A stretch of DNA of 5,307 nucleotides, taken from contig DASWMO010000071.1 of assembly GCA_036399715.1 (NCBI GenBank), positions 1-5,307 of the forward strand, written 5' to 3'. How positions within the stretch are numbered: the stretch's first letter is position 1; the number at the start of each line of letters is the position of its first letter. Positions 1 to 5,307 of the stretch are shown in pieces. Both the position numbers and the translations under genes were made by a program. The notes under the pieces are model-generated. The model searched no databases and had not been told where the DNA came from. It saw only the letters and a program-made list of their open reading frames with translations. The stretch is from DASVSE01 sp036399715 (GTDB lineage Bacteria; Bacteroidota; Rhodothermia; Rhodothermales; Rubricoccaceae).

Positions 1-429
1 GCCTTCGAGCGCGTCACGGTGACGTCGCCTGCCCCGCCCGTCGGCCAGTACGCCGTCTCGGCTACGACGAGCACGACGGCCTTCGACGGCTTCGCCGCCA
101 ACGACTCGGACGCGGCGACGCTCGTCGTGGCGACCGTCGCCGGTGAGAGCACGTCGGACCTGCCGCGCGAACTCACGCTGGCGTCGCCGTGGCCGAACCC
201 GGCGCGCGGGCCGGCGACGGTGCGGTGGGGCCTTCCTGGCGCGGCGATGGTGGACGTGCGCGTCTACGACCTGCTCGGCCGCGAGGTCGCGCGAGTGGCC
301 GACGGCGCGGCCGAAGCGGGCTGGCACGAGTCGCGCCTCGACGCGTCGGCGCTCGCCTCGGGCGTGTACATCGTCCGGCTGCGGGCTGGCGACGAGACGC
401 GCACGCGGCGCATTACAGTCCTGCGGTGA
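1..429 (+). CDS. T9SS type A sorting domain-containing secreted protein (3' end only)
   Basis: The reading frame is open from the left edge, so only the last 142 residues are visible and the start lies outside the window. Visible residues about 1-45 resemble the end of a DUF11/CARDB-like extracellular beta-sandwich repeat: a G-Q-Y-A-V-S-A-T strand, then an A-A-N-D-S-D-A turn and a final V-V-A-T strand. Residues about 57-142 are a typical type IX secretion C-terminal sorting domain: the P-N-P-A-R-G turn, the V-Y-D-L-L-G-R-E-V strand, the G-W-H-E turn, S-G-V-Y-I-V-R-L and a closing basic strand R-R-I-T-V-L-R. In T9SS-bearing bacteria this domain directs export across the outer membrane and is normally removed or used for surface attachment. 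The catalytic or binding part of the protein, if any, is upstream and unseen, so its specific function cannot be given. A strong hairpin follows the stop codon, suggesting this gene ends its own transcription unit. Confidence 0.9.
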   Translation, partial: AFERVTVTSPAPPVGQYAVSATTSTTAFDGFAANDSDAATLVVATVAGESTSDLPRELTLASPWPNPARGPATVRWGLPGAAMVDVRVYDLLGREVARVADGAAEAGWHESRLDASALASGVYIVRLRAGDETRTRRITVLR

Positions 430-433
430 CCGA

Positions 434-463
434 CGCGCGGCCGGCCCCTCGGCCGGCCGCGCG
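434..463 (+). terminator. Perfect GC hairpin, probable transcription terminator
   Basis: A 13-bp perfect inverted repeat (434-446 paired with 451-463) encloses a 4-nt CCTC loop and begins 5 nt after the stop of the T9SS-domain gene. All 13 pairs are G-C. Each arm contains the octamer GGCCGGCC. No T-run follows, so it is not a classical intrinsic terminator. Its position right after a stop and before a new gene still makes termination or 3'-end protection the best explanation. Being symmetric, it could act on either strand. Confidence 0.6.
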
Positions 464-487
464 CACGGCGAGGCTGGCCGGCGGCGC

Positions 488-495
488 TACCTTCT
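488..495 (+). promoter_or_regulatory. Possible Bacteroidota-type -7 promoter box (TACCTTCT)
   Basis: In the gap between the hairpin and the RodZ-like gene, TACCTTCT partly matches the Bacteroidota housekeeping -7 consensus TAnnTTTG: four of the six fixed bases agree. It lies about 21 nt before the GTG start at 517, which would give a short leader. No convincing -33 TTG element is seen upstream. It is the only A/T-containing stretch of this kind in the gap, and a promoter is expected here because the hairpin separates the two genes. The call is tentative. Confidence 0.3.
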
Positions 496-516
496 GCGAC
501 CACCGCCGCCGCGCTC

Positions 517-1545
517 GTGTCCGCATTCGAAACCGACCTGCGCCTCGTCCGGGAGGCCCGCTCGCAGACGCTGGAGCAGATCCAGCAGGAGACGCGCGTC
601 CCGGTGGACGTGCTGAAGCGGTTCGAGGACGGGGACCTCGCCGCGGACCCGACGTTCAACCGAGTCTACCTCATCGCCCTGCTGCGGACGTATGCGCGCG
701 CGGTCGGGCTCCCGCAGGCCGATGTCGTCGCCGCCTACGAGCGGACGCTGATCGGGACGTACCGCGGTGAACTGCACCCGGCGTACGACGGCCCTGCCCC
801 GGCGCCCCCGGCCGCCGTTGCCGAGGACGACGCCCCACAGCGCGAGCCAGCGGATGAGCCGCCACCAGTCTCGCGTCGTGCCGATCCCGCGCGGCCGCCT
901 GCGTCGCCGGTTGCAGCATCCGTGCCCGCCGCCACGCCGTCGGTCGCCGCCTCACCGGTCGATGCACTGCGTGCCGCTGTGCCGCCCGCGCCCGCCGCAA
1001 CGCCCGTCGCATCGCGCGTCGCCCGGCCCGCCGTCCCGGGCGCTCGCCACTCGTACGACAAGAACTGGGGCGCCATCCTCGGCCTCTCCGCCGCCGTCGT
1101 GGTGGCGCTCGCGCTCGCGGTCTACTTCCTGATGTTCCGGGACACGCCCGAACCCGCCGACGACGCCGAACTCGTGGCCCGCATCGACAGCGCCGCCGTC
1201 GGGGCCGGCGTCGGCGAAGGCGGCCGGCGCTTCCAGACGCCGATCTCGGTCAGGGTCTCGGCCTCCGGCGACGGCCTCCAGTCGTTCCGCGTCTCGCTCG
1301 ACGGCGACCGCGCCCCGCGCTGGATCGCGACGGGCGAGACCGAGACGTTCACCGCCGACTCCAGCCTCATCCTCTGGGGCGAGGGCACGTCGGGCGCGTT
1401 CTCCGACGCCATCGTCGAACTGCAGGGCGTCCGCTGGACGCCGCCGGACGGCCGGCCGGTCACGATCAGCCGGGCGACAGGACAGCGCCTGCTGGACTCG
1501 CTCGCCGCGCCCGCCACCGTCCCCGCCGACTCGTCCGACTTCTGA
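517..1545 (+). CDS. RodZ-like helix-turn-helix membrane protein
   Basis: This 342-residue protein has the RodZ-type layout. Residues about 3-78 form an HTH_25/Xre-like domain: L-R-L-V-R-E-A-R, then S-Q-T-L-E-Q-I, a V-P-V-D-V-L-K-R-F-E-D-G-D turn, and L-L-R-T-Y-A-R-A-V-G-L. Residues about 88-178 are a low-complexity Ala/Pro linker. Residues about 185-207 are a single hydrophobic membrane helix preceded by D-K-N-W, giving a cytoplasmic N-terminus. Residues about 218-330 are an extracytoplasmic domain resembling DUF4115, with the F-R-V-S-L-D-G-D strand, the G-E-T-E-T-F turn and L-I-L-W-G-E. In RodZ the HTH binds MreB rather than DNA and links the cytoskeleton to the elongation machinery; whether this protein does so is inferred. 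GTG 517 is chosen because no in-frame start lies between the upstream hairpin and this codon and the HTH begins at once. No Shine-Dalgarno sequence is visible. ligA follows after 4 nt. A membrane-anchored regulator is the alternative reading. Confidence 0.83.
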   Translation: MSAFETDLRLVREARSQTLEQIQQETRVPVDVLKRFEDGDLAADPTFNRVYLIALLRTYARAVGLPQADVVAAYERTLIGTYRGELHPAYDGPAPAPPAAVAEDDAPQREPADEPPPVSRRADPARPPASPVAASVPAATPSVAASPVDALRAAVPPAPAATPVASRVARPAVPGARHSYDKNWGAILGLSAAVVVALALAVYFLMFRDTPEPADDAELVARIDSAAVGAGVGEGGRRFQTPISVRVSASGDGLQSFRVSLDGDRAPRWIATGETETFTADSSLILWGEGTSGAFSDAIVELQGVRWTPPDGRPVTISRATGQRLLDSLAAPATVPADSSDF

Positions 1546-1549
1546 TCTG

Positions 1550-3829
1550 ATGGACCTCGTCTCGGAGGCACTCGCCCTCGGCCGCCAACTCGACGCCGAC
1601 CCGGCTCTGACGGCCGAGGCGCTCCGCACGGACGCGTTCGATGCCGCCGCGCTCGACGCCGACCTCGTGGCCCGGCTCCGGTCGGTCGTCTCGCGCCTCG
1701 GCGAGGCGTACTACACGCGCGGCGAGAGCCTCGTCGGCGACTCGCAGTACGACCGGCTCTTCCACACGCTCCGCCGCGCCGAGGAGGCCCGTCCCGACCT
1801 CCGCACGCCCGACTCGCCGACGCACCGCGTCGGGGGAGCGCCGATGGACCGATTTGCGAAGGTGACTCACCCGGTGCCCCTCCTCTCGCTCGGCAACGCC
1901 TTCTCGGCGTCGGAGATCGCGGCGTGGTACGAGCGCGCCCGCCGCGGCCTCGCCGCCGTCCTCGACGACGGCGAGGCGGTTGCCGTAGAAGCCGGGCTCA
2001 AGATCGACGGCCTCGCGGTCGCGCTGACGTACGAGCATGGAGTCCTCGCCCGCGCCGCCACGCGCGGCGATGGCACGACGGGCGAAGACGTCACGGCCAA
2101 CGTCCGGACGGTCCGCAGCATCCCCCTGCGCCTCGCCGGGCCGGACGTCCCCACCCACGTCGAAATCCGGGGCGAGCTGTACCTCGCGCGGAGCCGCTTC
2201 GAGGCGCTCAACACGGACCTCGTCGCCCGCGGCGAGCGGCCACTCGCCAACCCGCGCAACGGCGCCGTCGGGAGCCTCCGGCAACTCGACCCGGCCGTGA
2301 CGGCGGGCCGCGGACTCGCTTTCTGGGCCTACGGCCTTGGCCCGCACACGGGCTCGCCGCCCGAGACGCAGACGGCCGCCCTCGACCGGGTCGCCGCGTG
2401 GGGCCTGCCCGTCGAGCCCGCGCGGCGAGTCTTCCGGGGCGACGCCGAGCACACGCCCGCCGAGCAGGCCGCGGCCTTCTGCACGGAGATGGCCACCCAC
2501 CGCGACCGCCTCGACTACGAGATCGACGGCGTCGTGCTGAAGGTGGACCGGACCGACTACCAGGCCCTCCTCGGGCAGGTCGCGACGAGCCCGCGCTGGG
2601 CCGTCGCGGTCAAGTTTCCCGCCCGCGAGGCGACGACGCGCCTCCTCGGCGTGCTCCACAGCGTCGGCCGGACGGGTGTCGTGAAGCCGGTCGCGGATCT
2701 GGAGCCGGTCGAGGTCGGCGGTGTGACCGTGGCCCGGGCGACACTCCACAACTCGGACTACATCCACTCCCGCGACATCCGGGAAGGGGACCTCGTCGTC
2801 GTGAAGCGCGCCGGCGACGTGATCCCGGCCGTCGTCGGGCCGGTCGTCGAGGCGCGGACGGGCGCCGAAGTCGCGTACGTCCCGCCCGACGTCTGCCCCG
2901 AGTGCGGGCGGCCGCTCGTGCGCGCCGAGGGCACGGCGGACCTCCGCCACGCATCGGGCGGCTGCCCGGCGAGCCTCCGCCGGGCCGTTCAGCACTTCGC
3001 CTCGCGCGTCGCGATGGACATCGACGGGATGGGGGAGAAGACGGCCTTCGCGCTCGTCGATTCAGGCCTCGTGGCCGACCTGCCGGACCTGTTCCGCCTC
3101 TCACGCGAGGTACTGCTCGGGCTCGACGGCGTGCAGGAGAAGAAGGCCGACCGCCTGCTCGCGGGCCTGGAGGCGGCCCGGCAGCGCCCGCTCGGCCGCC
3201 TCGTCATCGGCCTCGGCATCCGGCATGTCGGCGAGACCGTCGCACGCCTGCTCGTCGCGCACCACGCCTCGCTCGCCGCGCTCGCTGCGGCCGACGGCGA
3301 GACGCTCGAAGCCGTCGACGGCGTCGGGCCGGTCGTCGCCGAAAGCGTCGTCGCGTGGTTCGCCGACGAGACCAACCGGGCGACCGTCGCCGCGTTCGAG
3401 TCCGTTGGGGTCAACACGCTCCGCCTGCCGTCCGAGGCCGTCGCGGCGACAGCGGGCGAGGCCGGACCTGCGGCGGGCTGCACGTTCGTCCTCACCGGCT
3501 CGCTGCCAACGCTCACGCGCCCGCAGGCCAAGGCGCTCATCGAGGCCGCTGGCGGGACGGTCTCGGGCAGCGTGTCGAAGAAGACGACGTTCCTAGTCGC
3601 GGGCGAGAGCGCGGGCCAGAAGCAGGCGTCGGCCGAAGCGCTCGGCGTTCGGATCCTCTCCGAGGCGGACCTGCTCGCCCTTCTCGACGGAACCGAGCCC
3701 GCGGATGCTTCGCCTGCGGCGCCGACTGCCGAGGACTCGTCCACGGCGTCTGATGCGAGCGCATCGGCGCCCGAGATGCCCCCGCAGGCCTCGGGCAGGT
3801 CCGAACCGGACCTGTTCGGCACCGCGTGA
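1550..3829 (+). CDS. ligA: NAD-dependent DNA ligase LigA
   Basis: Seals 3'-OH/5'-phosphate nicks during replication and repair, using NAD+ to adenylate its active-site lysine. All LigA modules are present in 759 residues. Domain Ia lies at about 40-100, with G-E-A-Y-Y and D-S-Q-Y-D-R-L. The adenylation domain has nucleophile K151 in K-I-D-G, R-G-E at 207-209, N-P-R-N-G at 234-238, D-G-V-V-L-K-V-D at 326-333 and K355 in V-K-F-P-A. The OB fold includes V-G-R-T-G at 372-376 and A-G-D-V-I-P at 421-426. A zinc finger (C449, C452, H467, C472), helix-hairpin-helix repeats (about 485-615) and a BRCT domain (about 643-712) follow. The protein is longer than the usual roughly 670 residues because of an N-terminal extension and a 46-residue tail. 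Oddities are His in place of the third zinc Cys, and K379 where Thr is usual after V-G-R-T-G. ATG 1550, 4 nt after the RodZ-like stop, is preferred; the extension has about 90% GC at third positions, as expected of coding DNA. GTG 1667 is the alternative start. Confidence 0.98.
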   Translation: MDLVSEALALGRQLDADPALTAEALRTDAFDAAALDADLVARLRSVVSRLGEAYYTRGESLVGDSQYDRLFHTLRRAEEARPDLRTPDSPTHRVGGAPMDRFAKVTHPVPLLSLGNAFSASEIAAWYERARRGLAAVLDDGEAVAVEAGLKIDGLAVALTYEHGVLARAATRGDGTTGEDVTANVRTVRSIPLRLAGPDVPTHVEIRGELYLARSRFEALNTDLVARGERPLANPRNGAVGSLRQLDPAVTAGRGLAFWAYGLGPHTGSPPETQTAALDRVAAWGLPVEPARRVFRGDAEHTPAEQAAAFCTEMATHRDRLDYEIDGVVLKVDRTDYQALLGQVATSPRWAVAVKFPAREATTRLLGVLHSVGRTGVVKPVADLEPVEVGGVTVARATLHNSDYIHSRDIREGDLVVVKRAGDVIPAVVGPVVEARTGAEVAYVPPDVCPECGRPLVRAEGTADLRHASGGCPASLRRAVQHFASRVAMDIDGMGEKTAFALVDSGLVADLPDLFRLSREVLLGLDGVQEKKADRLLAGLEAARQRPLGRLVIGLGIRHVGETVARLLVAHHASLAALAAADGETLEAVDGVGPVVAESVVAWFADETNRATVAAFESVGVNTLRLPSEAVAATAGEAGPAAGCTFVLTGSLPTLTRPQAKALIEAAGGTVSGSVSKKTTFLVAGESAGQKQASAEALGVRILSEADLLALLDGTEPADASPAAPTAEDSSTASDASASAPEMPPQASGRSEPDLFGTA

Positions 3830-4374
3830 CCGAGCGCCTCCGCCTGTGGATCGGCTGGCGCGCCGCACACCGCCTCGTCGCCCGCCGCATTCCCGCCGCG
3901 CGTCCCGACCAGATCCGACGCGTGCTCGTGCTGCTGCCCTCCGAGCCCGCCGCCCTCCGCGCGGCGTGGCACGTTGTCGACCAACTCGCGGTCCCGGTCG
4001 TGCCGGTCGTTGTCGGAACGGCACTGGCGTCTGTGCCGGATCGCTTCGCCGGGACGGTCACCCGCTTGGGGCCTGATGCGCACACGTGGACAGGTGCTCC
4101 CCGACTGAACGTTCTCGAAGGTCTGTGGCGGGACGTCGACGTCGTCGTGGCGCTCGTCCCGCTGGACACGCCCGCGGTCTTCGCCGCCGTCGCGGCCTGC
4201 CCGGCATCGCTGCGGGTCGGCGTGGATGGCCCGGACTCCGAGGGCGCGCTCGACCTCGCGGTCGGAGCCAGCCCGCGTGGACGCGCCGACGTGGCCGAGC
4301 GCATGCTCGCCCTGCTCCGCGCCGTCCGCCCGCCAGTCGTCCCGCTCCACGCCGTGTCCCAGCACACCTCGTGA
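3826..4374 (+). CDS. DUF6913-like small hypothetical protein, coupled to ligA
   Basis: This 182-residue protein has no known enzymatic motif. Its layout fits the DUF6913 family of Bacteroidota: a basic N-terminus (residues 1-32, rich in Arg), a Rossmann-like strand R-R-V-L-V-L-L-P at 31-38, a second strand P-V-V-P-V-V-V-G at 57-64, a strand D-V-D-V-V-V-A-L at 103-110, and R-V-G-V at 130-133 followed by an acidic D-L-A-V segment at 143-146. The last helix at about 154-167 is followed by a Pro/Val tail. No signal peptide or membrane helix is seen, so it is probably cytoplasmic. The GTG start overlaps the ligA stop in GTGA, indicating translational coupling. From memory, this family sits beside ligA or dapA in other Bacteroidota, which would support the assignment; I could not check this here. 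Function is unknown, and the family name is assigned by fold pattern and neighbourhood, not by a search. Confidence 0.72.
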   Translation: MTERLRLWIGWRAAHRLVARRIPAARPDQIRRVLVLLPSEPAALRAAWHVVDQLAVPVVPVVVGTALASVPDRFAGTVTRLGPDAHTWTGAPRLNVLEGLWRDVDVVVALVPLDTPAVFAAVAACPASLRVGVDGPDSEGALDLAVGASPRGRADVAERMLALLRAVRPPVVPLHAVSQHTS

Positions 4375-4457
4375 TCGAGACCCCGCCGCGTGGCGCCCAG
4401 TCCGTCCGAACGCGGCGCATCGCCGGAGCACCGCGCCCTGTCGCGCGTCTGACGACC

Positions 4458-5307
4458 ATGACCCTTCTCGAACGCCTCGGCCTCGCGCCCAAGCCCGCTC
4501 TGCGGCCTCGCCTCGCCGGCCTCCGCTTCGAGGGCCGTCCGTCCGAGACCCCGCGCCCGGCCCTCACACGGCGGCAACTCGCCATCCGGGCCGGCCTTGT
4601 GGCCGTCCTCGTCGGGCTCGCCCTCGTCGCCTTTCCCAACGTCTCGGTCCTCGACGAGACGAGTGCCATCGGCGACGTCTGGAAGGGCGACGACGTCGTG
4701 GCGCCCTACGACTTCTCGATCCGCCTGCCCGACGCGGTCGTCGCAGCCCGACGCGACTCGGTCCGCCGCTCCGAGCCGCTCATCATGGCGCTGGACACGG
4801 CGGCGCCCGACTCGGCCGTCGCGCGTCTGGACCACCTCGACGCGCGCCTCGACACGGCCTTCGCTGCCTTCGCGGCGTGGCGCGAGGCGCGTGCCGCCGG
4901 CGACGGTGCCCGTGCTGCGGCGGACTCGCTCCACTACCTCCGCGCCGTCCAGGCCCTTCCGCTGACCGCGCCGCAGTGGGCCCTCCTTGTGGCGCCCGGC
5001 AGCGAGGCGGCCGACATCCGCCTCTCCGACCGCGTCCTCGGCGACGCGTCGCGCGTCGGCCGGGCGCTCCTGCTGCGGGGCGTGGCCGACGTCCCCCGCG
5101 ACTCGCTCCTCGCCGCATCCGTGATCGTGCGCGACCTAAGCCCGACCTCCCGGACCGAAGAGGAGCGCGACGCCCGCTCCGTCATCGCCTCGGACGAGGT
5201 CGCGAGCGCGACGCGGGCCGCCCTCGCCGCCGGCGGCCTCCAGGGCGACACCCTCGCACTCGCCGAAGCGGTTGCGTCGAGGGCGATCCAGCCGAGCCTC
5301 CGCTACG
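4458..5307 (+). CDS. 7TM-HD (PgpH/YqfF-type) membrane phosphohydrolase, N-terminal part
   Basis: The frame is open from ATG 4458 to the right edge, giving 283 complete codons; the 3' end is missing. Residues 1-39 are a basic cytoplasmic segment (M-T-L-L-E-R-L-G-L start). Residues about 41-60 form the first membrane helix. From about 68 the extracytoplasmic 7TMR-HDED domain begins with its signature I-G-D-V-W-K-G-D-D-V-V-A-P-Y-D-F (71-86), continues through a long helical region (92-260), and reaches the conserved A-I-Q-P-S-L-R-Y at 276-283, which in the family precedes the remaining membrane helices and the cytoplasmic HD domain. Characterised members (PgpH) hydrolyse cyclic-di-AMP to pApA. 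The catalytic HD residues lie outside the window, so activity is inferred from family architecture. The start is uncertain: the same frame is open back to GTG 4371, which overlaps the previous stop. No Shine-Dalgarno sequence is seen at either start. Probably the distal visible gene of the RodZ-like/ligA operon. Confidence 0.87.
   Translation, partial: MTLLERLGLAPKPALRPRLAGLRFEGRPSETPRPALTRRQLAIRAGLVAVLVGLALVAFPNVSVLDETSAIGDVWKGDDVVAPYDFSIRLPDAVVAARRDSVRRSEPLIMALDTAAPDSAVARLDHLDARLDTAFAAFAAWREARAAGDGARAAADSLHYLRAVQALPLTAPQWALLVAPGSEAADIRLSDRVLGDASRVGRALLLRGVADVPRDSLLAASVIVRDLSPTSRTEEERDARSVIASDEVASATRAALAAGGLQGDTLALAEAVASRAIQPSLRY

Noticed and set aside
784..1050. Ala/Pro-rich low-complexity stretch in the RodZ-like gene considered as a nucleotide repeat
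   Set aside because: No regular repeat unit is seen; it is a protein linker of biased composition, normal between the HTH and membrane helix of RodZ-like proteins.
1466..2995. 509-codon open frame on the minus strand opposite ligA
   Set aside because: Shadow of ligA in GC-rich DNA: it is Arg/Asp/Gly-rich without family motifs, and the + strand carries every LigA motif.
1924..3753. 609-codon + strand frame inside ligA
   Set aside because: Extremely Arg/Pro-rich translation in an alternative frame of ligA; no plausible protein.
4384..4417. 7-bp inverted repeat CGCCGCG/CGCGGCG in the gap before the 7TM-HD gene
   Set aside because: Short stem with a 20-nt loop, expected by chance at this GC content, and it may lie inside coding sequence if GTG 4371 is the start.
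2989..4431. 480-codon open frame on the minus strand across the end of ligA and the DUF6913-like gene
   Set aside because: It runs antisense across two well-supported genes and has low-complexity Arg/Ala/Ser content, typical of a GC-rich shadow frame.
3537..4934. 465-codon minus-strand frame reaching into the 7TM-HD gene
   Set aside because: Antisense shadow; the + strand frame from 4458 carries the 7TMR-HDED signature and stays open to the edge.

Overview
The window is very GC-rich and densely coding, with all genes on the + strand. Several features point to the Bacteroidota/Rhodothermota side of the tree. The first protein ends in a type IX secretion (Por) sorting domain. The gene after ligA looks like the small DUF6913 family of Bacteroidota. 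No start codon is preceded by a recognisable Shine-Dalgarno sequence. The high GC together with these families suggests a Rhodothermota marine lineage such as Rubricoccaceae (Rubrivirga/Rubricoccus type). That placement is inference from composition and protein families, not a database match.

Layout: (1) 1-429 is the 3' end of a gene for a secreted or surface protein, with the end of a DUF11/CARDB-like beta-sandwich repeat followed by a T9SS type A C-terminal sorting domain. (2) 430-516 is an intergenic gap with a perfect 13-bp GC hairpin (434-463), probably the terminator of that gene, and a weak Bacteroidota-type -7 box (488-495) that may start the next transcription unit. (3) 517-1545 encodes a RodZ-like membrane protein (HTH, Ala/Pro-rich linker, one membrane helix, DUF4115-like extracytoplasmic domain). 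(4) 1550-3829 is a complete ligA, NAD+-dependent DNA ligase. (5) 3826-4374 is a small DUF6913-like gene overlapping the ligA stop through GTGA. (6) 4458-5307 is the N-terminal part of a 7TM-HD (PgpH/YqfF-type) membrane phosphohydrolase, cut by the right edge.

Genes 3-6 form one probable operon: spacings are 4 nt, a 4-nt overlap, and 83 nt (or a 4-nt overlap if the last gene starts at the upstream GTG). It joins cell-shape/envelope functions (RodZ-like), DNA replication and repair (LigA) and probably cyclic-di-AMP turnover (7TM-HD), so it reads as a housekeeping growth operon rather than an accessory or defence island. I found no mobile element, CRISPR array, tRNA or rRNA, and no clear new system. 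The most notable details are in LigA: a His in place of the third zinc-binding Cys, a roughly 46-residue low-complexity C-terminal tail ending in a possible sliding-clamp motif, and an N-terminal extension.
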